Shown piece by piece: positions 37,037-48,655 of a stretch of DNA of 64,000 bases. Positions within the stretch are counted from its first letter, which is position 1, and every line of letters begins with the position of its first letter. The position numbers and the translations under genes are program-made. The notes below the pieces were generated by a model that was given only the letters and a program-made list of their open reading frames with translations, ran no database searches and was not told where the DNA came from. The DNA is from Nipponacmea schrenckii. Taxonomy: Eukaryota; Mollusca; Gastropoda; Lottiidae. Location of the stretch: NCBI GenBank assembly GCA_030562195.1, contig JAUJPP010000005.1, forward strand, positions 16,479,106 to 16,543,105. The letters run 5' to 3'.

Positions 37037-37093
37037 AAAAAGAATTGACAAACCGAAAACAAACTGGGACTTTGCGGTAGCAAAGTCCCACAA
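37037..37093 (-). mobile_element. Extra family 1 5' terminus stacked on family 3
   Basis: A tract, GAATTGACAAACCG, hairpin GGGACTTTGC-GGTA-GCAAAGTCCC, ACAA. All interrupted family 1 bodies to the left can be matched to other termini, so this one seems in excess. It may be a composite end carried along by the neighbouring element. Confidence 0.5.
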
Positions 37094-38528
37094 CTAGAGC
37101 CAATTATGGCAAAGACTGGGACTTTGCTATTGTCACAAAATTGCAACAAACAGGCCGAAACATCTGATTTTCTAGGATAAACTGGCCAAAGTAACGGTGT
37201 ATCTGCGTGCAAAGTACTTTTTGGAAAAACGTCATTTCCTACGGACGTAATTCGCTGACCCATAAAAATGGTAATTTGGATATTTTCCCGGATGTGCCAC
37301 GCCCATCTCGTTTTTTTGGAAGTGAATCTAATCACATTCAAAATGCATATTCACGGTACAAATTTGAAGTTTGTACATCTAATAGATCACGAGATATACA
37401 CACATACATTTCAAAAAAGCGATATGTACTTTAATTTTAAAAGTGCAAAAATTAAATTTTCATAAAAAATTCTTTTGTTATACATCACTGGAAAGAGGAC
37501 AAAAGGCGCTTTCGGAATCTGAAAATAATATTCCTCTAAATTAAAAAGGTCACGCTCTAGAGAAGTCCGAAGTTGCGAATTTTGCTGTTTTCGGGCAGCT
37601 ATTAAACCGGAAGAAGATGTCGGAGGTCAAAGGTCAAACTATCAACTGATAGCCAAGGTCAATGACCTTTGACCTACTAAAGATCATGGTCACCAAAGGT
37701 CAAGGTCACGAGAAATAAGCCCCCAAACTTTGAAAAAATTCAACCGGATGTTGCAAAAATGCAAAAGCGAAATTCAAAAATCGACTTCCAATGTTTTTTT
37801 GCAATTTTTATGTTCTTTCATTTGACACCAAAATCATCTCAATCGGATAAGCCATAATGTCTGAATTAAATTCGCGCAATTTCAGAAAAATCAAAATGGC
37901 GGCGAAAGTTGCGCATGCGGACTTGATTTTATTTTCTTCGCTTTTTTGTATGGCTAATGGCTACCCGATGAAACAAGTTTGAATCTCATGCATTAATAAA
38001 ACCGGAAGTTATTCAACCGGACGTAAAACTCTATTTTTCACAAAAACCGGAAGTGACGCAAAAATTTTGACATACTTTTTAGAAATCATTCCATGGGCTA
38101 CATATACTCAATTTTTTTAAGATAAATCGGTCTTTAAATAACAAAGTTGCAAAAATGTGCAAAATACGGCAAAAAAATGTGTGCTACAAATTTTCGAATT
38201 TTGAAATTTTGAAATTGCTATCTTGTTGGAAATTATTTCAAGTTTCCAAAAATGCAAACCCGACGAAAAACGATTGAAAATTGCGACTTCTAGAGCCACT
38301 GACCGACTTTTTAGGTATGTTGCAATGCAGCACTTCCGGTTTTGCAAAAATGTTCCAATTTATATTTAATAGAAACGTCGCCACGACAGAAGGTGTAGAG
38401 AAGTTGTGAAATTGCTGCAACTATAGCAGCCTAGGCTGTGTGCCCTGTGTAAATTTCGAAAAAAAAAAAAAAAAAAAAAAAAAAAACATTTCGAAAACAA
38501 AGCAGTGCGTTCGAAGAACGCACTGCAA
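37094..38528 (-). mobile_element. Chimeric element: family 1 3' end, GCAGTGCG 5' hairpin
   Basis: 1435 bp. The left end is CTAGAGCC with a variant hairpin (GCCA-ATTA-TGGC) and TGGGACTTTGC; the body is family 1 with a single unit. After the A tract (38461-38486), however, the box is CATTTCGAAAACAAAG and the 5' hairpin is GCAGTGCGTTC-GAA-GAACGCACTGC. The family switch lies at the A tract. Confidence 0.68.
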
Positions 38529-39707
38529 CTAGAGCCACACGTGGCACAGAGTGGGACTTTGCTAACGTTGCAAAATTGCAACAAATAGCCCGAAACATTT
38601 GATTTTCTGGAAGAATCTGGCCAAAGCAACGAGGTATCTGTGTGCAAAGTACTTTTTTGAAAAACGTTTTTTCCTACAGATGTAAAGCGCTGACCGATAT
38701 AAGTGAAGAATTGGAAGTTTACCCGGATATGCCACGCCCATCTCATTTATTTTGGCGTAAATCTAATCACATTTGAAATGTATATTCGCGGTACAAATTT
38801 GAAGCTTGTACAGCTAATAGATCACGAGATATACACAAATACATTTAAAAAAAAACAAAATGTACTTTAATTTTAAAAGTGCAAAAATTAAATTTTCATT
38901 TTTAAAATTTTTGTTATACATCGCTGGAAAGTGGACAAAAAGCGCCTTAAGAATCTGAAAAAAATAACCCTCTAAATTAATTAGGTCACGCTCTAGAGCA
39001 GTCCAAAGTTGTATATTTTGCTGTTTTCGGGCAGATATAAAACCGGAAGTAGACCTCGAAGATAAAATGTCAATTTGTCAACTGAAAGCCAAAGTCCGTG
39101 ACCTATGACCTTGTAAAGTATCTCCTTTATTGAAGAGTTCTACTTTAGTGTGCCTGGAACGGTTCCGAGAACGGTTCTCACTCGACAACGTAAACCTCCA
39201 GTAATATATATGTATGATAGTATAAAGCAATAGTAATTATAAACGGAAACTTTAAGTTTCGTTTTACAGGTCTTGATAAAAGCAGTTTGGCATGATGCGG
39301 CAAGTTAAACAAATCCACCGTCATAACCTTAGTTCACAAATATAAAAAAACAAAGGCATTTGTCGCAAATTGAAATGTAAACCTAAATTAACTAAATTAT
39401 GCAATATAAACACTAAATGACAACCTACACTCAGCAATAACATAGTATAAAGCAATAGTAATCTAAAATAATCATTAATTGCTCTTAATAAGAACACAAA
39501 TTTACAAAATTCCAGCGAACTACGTGTCATCAAAAACGGATGCCTTTGGGCTGTGACAAACTAATAGAATTCTTTTGATGTCTAGATCAAAGAATGCACT
39601 TGGAAACTTTGTTCATATTCACCAATTGATAATACACAGTCAGTTAATGACCAGTTGATATTACTCAATGAAAACTTCAACTGTTCAAATAAGCCAACAT
39701 GTAATAT
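38529..39707 (-). mobile_element. Family 1 element joined to foreign segment, cut by gap
   Basis: CTAG and the GCCACACGTGGC hairpin lead into a normal family 1 unit. At about 39117 it switches to the foreign segment of the composites at 11866 and 14809 (TATCTCCTTTATTGAAGAG onward), but at a different junction from theirs. The A7 site at 39344-39350 is empty. The sequence stops at the assembly gap. Confidence 0.58.
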
Positions 39708-40207
39708 NNNNNNNNNNNNNNNNNNNNNNNNNNNNNNNNNNNNNNNNNNNNNNNNNNNNNNNNNNNNNNNNNNNNNNNNNNNNNNNNNNNNNNNNNNNNN
39801 NNNNNNNNNNNNNNNNNNNNNNNNNNNNNNNNNNNNNNNNNNNNNNNNNNNNNNNNNNNNNNNNNNNNNNNNNNNNNNNNNNNNNNNNNNNNNNNNNNNN
39901 NNNNNNNNNNNNNNNNNNNNNNNNNNNNNNNNNNNNNNNNNNNNNNNNNNNNNNNNNNNNNNNNNNNNNNNNNNNNNNNNNNNNNNNNNNNNNNNNNNNN
40001 NNNNNNNNNNNNNNNNNNNNNNNNNNNNNNNNNNNNNNNNNNNNNNNNNNNNNNNNNNNNNNNNNNNNNNNNNNNNNNNNNNNNNNNNNNNNNNNNNNNN
40101 NNNNNNNNNNNNNNNNNNNNNNNNNNNNNNNNNNNNNNNNNNNNNNNNNNNNNNNNNNNNNNNNNNNNNNNNNNNNNNNNNNNNNNNNNNNNNNNNNNNN
40201 NNNNNNN
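39708..40207. other. Assembly gap, 500 N
   Basis: Exactly 500 N, a placeholder size, so the true distance is unknown. Element orientation changes from minus to plus across it. No sequence can be read. Confidence 0.98.
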
Positions 40208-40602
40208 TAAAACATTTTTATAACATTCCACAAAATGATTCACAAAGGTTATTTTGTATGGTTCTAGAAATGTTATAAAACATTTTACAAATATATTCCC
40301 TAAAACATTTTTATAACATTCCACAAAATGATTCACGATGGTTATTTTGTATGGTTCTAGAAATGTTATAAAACATATTACAAATATATTCCTTAAAACA
40401 TTTTTATAACATTCCACAAAATGATTCACAAAGGTTATTTTGTATGGTTCTAGAAATGTTATAAAACATTTTACAAATATATTCCCTTAAAACATTTTTA
40501 TAACATTCCACAAAATGATTCACGATGGTTATTTTGTATGGTTCTAGAAATGTTATAAAACGTTTTACAAATATATTCCCTAAAACATTTTATAACATTT
40601 AT
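40208..40602. repeat. 93-bp tandem repeat with alternating variants
   Basis: Units start at 40208, 40301, 40394, 40488 and (partial) 40581 with TAAAACATTTTTATAACATT. Units 1 and 3 have CACAAAGG and units 2 and 4 have CACGATGG, so the larger repeat is a 186-bp dimer. Each unit has an internal inverted repeat (TTTATAACATT with AATGTTATAAA). Ninety-three is divisible by three, so a long open frame on the minus strand is a by-product. The array runs into the gap and was probably cut short by assembly. Confidence 0.85.
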
Positions 40603-40744
40603 TGTCAGACATGTTTATAAAATGTTTTAAAATGTATCTAAAACCATACAAAATCACGCCATAAAAACCTTTTCGCACAACGTTATCGATGCTTAATTGG
40701 AAACATTTTTATGATGTTTTTAAATGTTTTTTTGTTAGCTGGGA
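40603..40744. repeat. Unique tail flanking the 93-bp array
   Basis: AT-rich, with further ACATTTTTATGATGTTTTTAAA-like echoes of the array, ending TTTTTGTTAGCTGGG at the edge of the family 4 copy. Possibly the end of a MITE that contains the array. Confidence 0.4.
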
Positions 40745-42106
40745 AGCTTTATAGCAAAATGTAAACTTTCGGTTTATCGGCATTTAAAAATTGCGAATTT
40801 TTCCTATAAAACGGTCAATTCACAAATTTTGACATTTCCAGTTGAAGTTTCCAAAACAAGTCAATGGACTTTGTGGGCGTGGTTAAGCCCAGATATTTTT
40901 ACATCACAAACCTTAATGATTGCCAGTCTATTAACAAGCTCAAATGTCACGTGTTAAATTATGAATAAATCATCTCTCCCAATAATCGCAAAATCAATCT
41001 ACATCCTTAAATGACAGCCAGGAGACCAACAAATTCTAAATAGCCCGAAAGCTGCAGAACTGTTACAAACAGGTCTAGTTATTCTTTCCAATGGTGTATA
41101 ACACTTGATTTTTGATCAAAATTGCACGTTTTAAATTTGCAAATTTTGTAATTTCTTCTATACTAACTTTTTAAATCGAAATAGGGTCTCGGAAGATAAT
41201 TCAATTTGTGTTATTTTGATGTACATGTATATAGAATCTATTGCCGAAATATATATGGAAACCGATTTTTGAATTGTTATTTTGATTTTGATTTTTTAAC
41301 GATTAAAAATTAATCCAGTTAAAATGATTCAAAGATATTATATACCTTAAATAAAAGGAATGATTGTTCATTTCTCGTTGTGGGCGATGTATGATATGGA
41401 ATATGTGGAAGGAAATGACAACCTTTATAATTTTAAATGATATTCTCTTAAGCAAAAAATAATGTACAGTTGAGAGGACTAGTGGTATAAGGGACGCAAC
41501 TCTATAAAATACTCTCTTAAAGATGTAAAGCCGCGCTGTTAATTTGATGGCTCTATGTTATACCATAGCAACTTGCCACAAATTGCAGGATCTAATGTTC
41601 CTACTACACCTAAATTAAGATTGATAAATAAATAAATAAACAAATTAAAAGTATCAACGATCTGGAAAGTTAATTTAATCCGAGATCAATTTGTATTCTC
41701 AAATAAGGTGTTATGTCCCTTTATGACCACAAATTTGTTTTTTCGACGTTTTGTTTTACACACTAATTAAACAGATATAAATGTTACAAGAAGAGTTAAG
41801 AAGATAATGCAACAGGGTCAAAAAGTCAAATTGTGTTAATTTCTTATCGTTTGGTCAAGACAAATTTTGACATTTCCAGTTTAAGTATCGCAACCAATCA
41901 AAACAAGTCATTATACTGAGTAGGCGTGATTACGTTCTATTTTAAATGACAGCCAGGATATATAACACATTCTAAATATCTCGGAAGCTGCACAATTGTT
42001 ACAAACAGGTCTTGTTATTATTATGGAATTGGATATTATAAATGCAACGTTTCACCCATGCAATAGAAGGGACGCGCACTGCCTTGGTACCGTCTAACGG
42101 TTCTAG
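40745..42106 (+). mobile_element. Family 4 element, 3' part only
   Basis: Inverted counterpart of 31325-32690, with the same order of blocks (GGGCGTGGTTAAGCCCAGATA, AACAGGTCTAGTT, GGCCGCG-like block). It ends in GCGCACTGCC, the hairpin ACCGT-CTA-ACGGT and CTAG. The 5' part is missing: it is replaced at 40745 by the repeat tail or lies in the gap. Confidence 0.62.
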
Positions 42107-42110
42107 TTTT

Positions 42111-42181
42111 TTTGTGGGACTTTGCTTTCAGCAAAGTCCCAGTTTGTTTTCGAAATGTCTCTTTTTTTTTTTTTTTTTTTT
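42111..42181 (+). mobile_element. 5' terminus of a split family 1 element
   Basis: Hairpin GGGACTTTGCT-TTC-AGCAAAGTCCC preceded by TTGT, then AGTTTGTTTTCGAAATG and poly(T). It is followed by the start of a family 2 element, not its own body. Its body resumes at 48656 after exactly three elements: 71 + 2034 bp = 2105 bp, the family length. Confidence 0.62.
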
Positions 42182-42222
42182 TTGCAGTGCGTTCATCGAA
42201 CGCACTGCTTTGTTTTCGAAAT

Positions 42223-42259
<37 letters not shown>

Positions 42260-44094
42260 CGAATTCTGGTCAGAGCGCCCAGCCAAAACTACGCATGCCA
42301 CGCACATTCTGTTAACATTTCTCCCGAAAATGCCGCGAGACTAAATTTGATGAATGTATTTTGACGCCATTTTGACCTACAGGAAATGACGTAGCGCCGT
42401 CTACAGTTTTTCTTTGTTTTTCAATTTGCGGCTTTATTTTTGATCCGATTTTGATCGTTTTTTTTTAGGTAACTACATTGAATTTAGTTTTAAAAAATAG
42501 CAATTTAAGAATTATACATTTCCCAACTTTGTCGCTGACATTTTGAATTTGAAATTTTTTGCATTTTCTAAATTCTACAGTTTTATTTCGATCGATCTGA
42601 AAACTTACAGATATATAGACATTTGGATTCCGAAGTATAATTATTTTTCAAAATTATGATATCACTTCCGGTTTTGATGTTATTCGCTTTTAAAGTTGAA
42701 CTTTGCACTTCCGGAATAATGAAGATATTTGAAAAATTTCTTTTGCAATTAGCTACAATTGTCTATTGAATAATGCTAAATTAAGAAAATTCGAACCGGA
42801 AGTAACGGATCTTCCGCCATCTTGATACGACTAAATTTTGTAAAACTGAAATAAGTTCTCAGGGATATGTCTAATTTGCATAATTTTAGATTTTCTAGAA
42901 ACATCAATTGATTACGCAAAAAAGTATGGGAAGGAATTTTTGAATTTCGATTTTGTTTTTCTTTTATTTCCGGTTGAATTTTTTCAGTAATTGTCAAAAA
43001 TTTAACCGGTCATATTTCGCAACCTTGACCTTTGATGACCTTTTGACCTGAACAAAAGTTATTGCCCTTCATTATATCTGCCCAATGGTATCTCCACTTT
43101 TGTTGTCCGATGTTTACTTCCGGTTTTGCAGCCAATTGAAAATCACGAATTTTAACTTTCAAGAGCTCTATCACGTGACCCAATTTACATAGGACAGAAT
43201 TTCTTACATATTCCTTTTACGCTTAATCTCATCTTTCTATTAATATATCACACTTGGTACTTTAATCAAAATTGCGCGTTTAAAAATTTCAAAATTTTGT
43301 AATTTCTTCTATACTAACTGTGCGTGTTTTTCTTTAAATCGAAATAGGGTCTCGGGGGATGATTCGATTTGTGTTATTTTGATGTATATAGAATCTATAA
43401 CCGATTGCCGAAATATATATGGAGACCGATTTTTGAATTTTGCTTTTGATTTTGATTTTTTAACGATTAAAATTTTAAAAAACTTTGAAGGGTCGTATAT
43501 TGTGACGTTGACCTTTGACGAATTTTTGACCTGTACAAATATGATAGCTCTCGAGAAGTTCTATCCAATGATATATTAAGCTTTATTGTAAGATGTATAC
43601 TTCCGCTTTTATCGCCATTTGAAAATTGCGAATTTTCCCTATAAAACAATCTGTTTAATGTGTTGCATTTGGGCGACCTACAAGATATAAGTTTCAGCGA
43701 TCTGAAATTATTTTTTAGTTTAATCGTTGTACATCTAGCTAAAATGATTCAAAGTTGTTATATATGTTTTTCCTGTTGTGGGTGATGTAAATATTGAATA
43801 TTTGGAACGAAATTACAACCTTTAGAATTTTAAATTTTATCTCTTATATTATGCAACAATAATATACAGTTTACTGGAACAATGGTCTAAGGGACGAAAA
43901 TCTATTCAATATAAATTTTAAAATGTTAGGCCGCGCTATTTATGTGGTGTCTCAATGTTATACCCTGGCGACTTAAGACAACTTTTAGCATTAGTGACCT
44001 TTCGATTTGTATATAGCTTCGACATTGTCTATCCAATGCTATATATATTTTTTGTACTTTTGGTTTCATCGCCATCTGAAAATTGCGAATTTAA

Positions 44095-44566
44095 AGGGGC
44101 ACTGGCTTGATTTGTTTCGGACAATCATCCAACAGCTTCAAACACATGAAATCTTTTATTTAGCTAATCAGACATAGTCTACAGAGCTTACCTTTGAAAT
44201 TTGAGCCTTCAAATCCATGGGTATACATATTTATCCATGTTTGAAAATCATAATGTCTTAAGATATTATGAATGTCCCGCCATATTGGAAAATCAAAGAG
44301 TTATAAATAGACAACTGCGCAGGCCCACACTGATAAAACAAAAAGAAAGTACATGTAATAACAATTGTAGATTTTGTCAACAGGACACACAATTTTCAGA
44401 CTGACTGAAGACCAGCCGCGTACAGCACGAAAAAAAAAATAAAAAGTGAAATTTTTGAGGTATATTTCAAGGTATTTTGCGATTTTCTTAGAGCTTGAGT
44501 ATTTCTGAGGACTGTTTAAATGTAACAAAGGCCCAAAACGACCCCTAAAAATCAAGATTGTGCCCC
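44095..44566. mobile_element. TTAA-flanked MITE with GGGGCAC ends
   Basis: 472 bp between TTAA at 44091-44094 and 44567-44570. The ends AGGGGCAC and GTGCCCC are inverted. The same spot in sister copies (for example 52693-52696) has a single TTAA and no insert. TTAA duplication points to a piggyBac-type transposase. No coding capacity for one. Confidence 0.78.
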
Positions 44567-44740
44567 TTAAATATATAAAACAATCTACTTTGTATTGGGT
44601 ATTATTCTCTACGTTTGGGCGATTTACAAATATGAGTTTCGGCGATCCGCATATCTTTTTTAGATTAAACGACCCTCTATCCATTTTTTATTATGATTTT
44701 AACTTATTATCTATCTTAATTGATGATGAGGGCTAAGGAT

Positions 44741-44777
44741 GGGGAGGGGCAAAGAGGGGAAAGGGGGAAAAGGGGGG
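44741..44777 (+). other. G-quadruplex-capable G-run array in family 2
   Basis: Five runs of at least four G separated by one to six bases on the element's sense strand, about 150 bp before the 3' terminus. The same array is present with small changes at about 52866-52904, 55107-55142 and 60376-60403 in the other family 2 copies. Confidence 0.6.
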
Positions 44778-44927
44778 TATGGGAGCGTTTGTTATGAAAT
44801 CAAAATATATTTCTGATGCACATTTTTTTTATTTTAATAAACCCTTTTTGTCTTTTGCTTAACGAACGAACGAACGAATCCCTGGATGGAACGCACTGCT
44901 TCAGTGCCGTTAGGCGTACGGCTCTAG

Positions 44928-46575
44928 TTGCAGTGCGTTCTTCGAACGCACTGCTTTGTTTTCGAAATGTTTTTTTTTTTTTTTTTTTTTCGAATTTCAC
45001 ATTCGATTATTCTCTAAGAAGGCAACATGCCACAAACTACCTGTTGCTGTCTGCTGTTCAAATTGCGTGACTTGTATTTGTTAAATGCAAAATGACGCCA
45101 TTGAGGTCAACCGGAAACGAGCTGTGGGCAATAGCGCTATTTTGGGTTTTTGCTGTTTATTTCCTCTATTTTTCAACTGATTTTGACAGAACTTCTTTTG
45201 TTAGCTACTTTAAACTGCTAGCTACTTAACTGCAGTTTTAAACTGCTTATTTCATTACTTTTGTAGCTGACTTTTTTATTTTTAATTTTTGCTTTTTTTT
45301 CAACTTCTACAGTTTTATTCTCATCCACCTGAAAACTTACAGGTAGATAAACATTGTTAATGCGATCTTAAATAATTTTTCAAATTTTCGACATCACTTC
45401 CGGTTTTGAAGTTATTCTCTTGTAAATTTTAAAAACCTAACTTCCGGAATTCTTAAGATATTTCAAAAATTCGTTTTGCAACATGCTACAAATAGTCATA
45501 CAAAAAAACGAAGATGAAAAAATCCAGACCGGAAGCAAACGATAAGCCCCCATATTGAAATGTTAAACTTTTGTAAAATTAAAAATGGGGCCTCAGGTGA
45601 TAAAGCGATTTTCATTATTTTTTCATATCTTATGACTAGAGTCGATTGCGCAACTTTATTTGGGAGCCGATTTTTTAATTTTGATTTCGATGTTCTTTTA
45701 TTTCCATTTTAATTTTTTTGGTAATGACCAAAATTTCGAGGGCCCGTATTTCGTGACCTTGACCTTTGGTGACCTTGTGACCTGAACATGAGTTATTGCC
45801 CTTGATGATATCTATTCAATGATGATATATTCATATGTGTTGTCCGATGTCTACTTCCGGTTTTATAACCGATTGAAATTTGTGATTTTTATTTTTAAAG
45901 AGCTCTGTCACGTGAACTAATTTATAAATAACAAAAAGTCATATTGAATCTTATTACAGTTTATCTGCTCTTTGTAATGATATATAAAACCACATATTTC
46001 CATCAAAAATGCGCTTTTTAGTATTTGAGAATTTTGTATTTCTTCTCTACTAACTGTGCGTAATTTTCTTTAAATCGAAATGGGGCCTCTGGAGATACTA
46101 CGATTCGCGTAATTTTGATGTCTATAGAATGTAATATCGATTTCTGAATCATATTTGGAAACCGATTTTTGAATTTTGATTTTGATTTTGATATTTACCT
46201 GATAGTAATATATAAAAACTTCGAATGGTCGTATATTGTTACCTTGAAATTTGGTGACCTTGTAAGCAGCACAAATGTGATAGCTCTCGAAAAGATCTAT
46301 CCATTGATATATTATATTTTGATGTACGATGTATACTTTCCGTTTTATCACCATTTGAAAATTGCGAATTACATTGTTAAAAACTGTTTGTTGAATTATG
46401 CGTTTGGGCGATCTACATGACACGAGTTTCAGCGAACCAATTATGCTTTAAAAAAAACGACTTATACTCTGTAAAATAACGTTAGTGTTCTATAGATACT
46501 TTGTGGGGTAGTCTTAAAGCGTATAACAAAACTGCTACGCACTGCGTCAGAACCTCGCGAAGCCTGGGGATCTAG
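44928..46575 (+). mobile_element. Rolling-circle-like element, family 3, complete
   Basis: 1648 bp. TT plus hairpin GCAGTGCGTTC-TTC-GAACGCACTGC, poly(T), body, ACGCACTGCGTCAG, CCTCGCGAAGCCTGGGG and ATCTAG. It is close to the minus-strand copies at 15142 and 23398. It follows the family 2 element with CTAG|TTGCAG. Confidence 0.76.
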
Positions 46576-48655
46576 TTGTGGGACTTTGCTTTCAGCAAAG
46601 TCCCAGTTTGTTTTCGGTTTGTCAATTCTTTTTTTTTTTTTTTTTTTTTTTTCGAAATTTACACAGGGCACACAGCCTAGGCTGCAATAGTTGCAGCAAT
46701 TTCACAACATCTCCAGACCTTCTGTAGTGTCGACGTTTCTAATGAATATAAATTGGTACATTTTTGCAAAACCGGAAGTGCTGCATTGCAACATTCCTCA
46801 AAAGTCGGTCAGTGGCTCTAGAAGTCGCAATTTTCAATCGATTTTCTTTGGGTTTGCATTTTTGAAAACTTGAAACAATTTCCAACAAGATAGCAGTTAC
46901 AAAATTTCGAAATTCGAAAATTCATAGCACACATTTTTTTGCCGTATTTTGCAAATTTTTGCAACTTTGCTATTTTAAGACGGATTGATCTGAAAATTTG
47001 GGTGCCTTCAAGTGTCATGAATATAAATACATTTGCAGAGTCAAAATTTTTGCTTCATTTTCGGTTTAAGCGTAAAAAGGGTTTAAACTTCCGGTTGACC
47101 TACTTGTGCTGTAATTGATGTATCGCAACAAAATTAATGTCGATCGTAATTAAATTAGAATACAAAAAAACGAAGAAGAAAAAATCTGAACCGGAAGTGA
47201 AACTTTGGCCGCCATCTTGAAATGTCACTTTTTTGTAAAACTCAAAATGGGGCCTCTACGGTAAGAGTGACTTGTGTGTTATTAGTATTTTTAGAAAGTC
47301 TAAACGATTGCGAAAAAAAGTATGGGAGCCGAATTTTGAATTTCGCTTTTGCATTTTTGCAACATCCGGTTGAATTTTTTCGAAGTTTGGGGGCTTATTT
47401 CTCGTGACCTTGACCTTTGATGACCGTGACCTTTAATAGGTCAAAGGTCATTGACCTTGGCTATCAGTTGATGCTTTGAACTTTGACCTCCGACGTCTAC
47501 TTCCGGTTTTATAGCTGCCCGAAAACAGCAAAATTCGCAACTTTGGGCTGCTCTAGAGCGTGACCTAATTAATTTAGAGTGTTAATTTTTTCAGATTCTT
47601 AAAGTGCTTTTTGTCCTCTTTCCAACGATATATAACAAAAGTTCGTAAAATGAAAATTGAATTTTTTGATTTTTGCAAAGAAAAGTACATTTTGCCGTAT
47701 TTTCGCTTCCTTGAAATGTATGTGTGTATATCTCGTGATCTATTAGCTGTACAAGCTTCAAATTTTTACTGTGAATATACATTTTGAATATGATTAGATT
47801 CCCCTCCAAAAAAAAGAGATGGGCGTGGCACATCCGGGTGAACTTCAAATTTACCATTTATATCGGTCAGCGAATTACGGCTGCAGTAAATAACGTTTTT
47901 CAAAAAAGTACCTTGCAAACATATATCTCATTACTTTGGCCAGTTTATCCCAAAAAATCAAATGTTTCTGCCTGTTTGTTGCAATTTTGCGACATTTGCA
48001 AAAAATCAGGGTTTTTTTTAGTTTGGGGGCTTATTTCTAGTGACTTTGACCTTTGGTGACCTTGACCTTTACAAGGTCATTGGTCACTGACTTTAGCTAT
48101 CAGTTGACAATTTGGCATTAGACTTCTGATGTCTATTTCCGGTTTTATAGCTGCTCGAAAGCACCAAAATTTGCAACGTTGGACTGCTCTAGAGCGTGAC
48201 CTAATTAATTTAGAGGGTTATTTTTTTCACATTCCCAAGACGCCTTTTGTCCTCTTTCCAGCGATGCACAATAAAAGTTTTTAAAATGAAAATTTAATTT
48301 TTGGACTTTTAAAATTAAAGTACATTTTGCTTTTTTGAAACGTATTTGTGTATATCTCGTGATCTATTAGATGTACAAGCTTTAAATTTGAACCATGAAT
48401 ATATATTTTGTATGAGATTAGATTTACGCAAAAGTAAATTAGATGGGCGTGGCACATACGGGTAAACTTCCAATTTACCAGTTATATCGGTCAGCGCTTT
48501 ACATCTGTAGGAAATAACATTTTTCCAAAAAATTCTTTGCACACAGATACCTCGTTGCTTTGGCCAGTTTCTCCCAGAAAATCAGATGTTTCGACCTGTT
48601 TGTTGCAATTTTGCAACATTAGCAAAGTCCCACTCTGTGCCACGTGTGGCTCTAG
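46576..48655 (+). mobile_element. Rolling-circle-like element, family 1, complete
   Basis: 2080 bp. TTGTGGGACTTTGC hairpin, TTTGTTTTCGGTTTGTC box, poly(T), body with GCCGCCATCTTG and two units, AGCAAAGTCCCAC, GCCACGTGTGGC hairpin, CTAG. Directly followed by about 14 T and a headless family 1 body, showing it landed in that element's poly(T). Confidence 0.75.

Larger units (their letters stand above)
42182..44927 (+). mobile_element. Rolling-circle-like element, family 2, with MITE
   Basis: 2746 bp (about 2270 without the MITE). 5' hairpin GCAGTGCGTTC-ATC-GAACGCACTGC, TTTGTTTTCG, long poly(T). The 3' end has GAACGCACTGC, a GCCGT...ACGGC hairpin and CTAG. The body has two related modules with ACTTCCGGTTTTG, CCGCCATCTTG, CACGTGACC and GACCTTTGATGACC. 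It is the most diverged family 2 copy here and has CGAACGAACGAACGAA near 44864. Confidence 0.72.

Noticed and set aside
4028..39707. CRISPR-like or satellite reading of the regularly repeated hairpins.
   Set aside because: Spacing is 1.4-4 kb, set by element length, with homologous bodies between the hairpins and defined insertion boundaries.
39655..40429. Long open frames spanning the N run, and a 31-residue repeated frame in the 93-bp array.
   Set aside because: N has no stops, and a 93-bp unit divisible by three keeps a frame open by itself.
31325..42200. A true large palindrome with both family 4 copies as arms.
   Set aside because: Beyond the family 4 part the arms differ (family 3-type remnant against family 2 body), and the sequence between does not fold. 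Only the 1.36-kb family 4 segments are inverted copies.
42112..42344. Open frames rich in Phe or Lys over poly(T)/poly(A) tracts, here and at about ten other places.
   Set aside because: They are translations of homopolymers and hairpins with no sign of coding.
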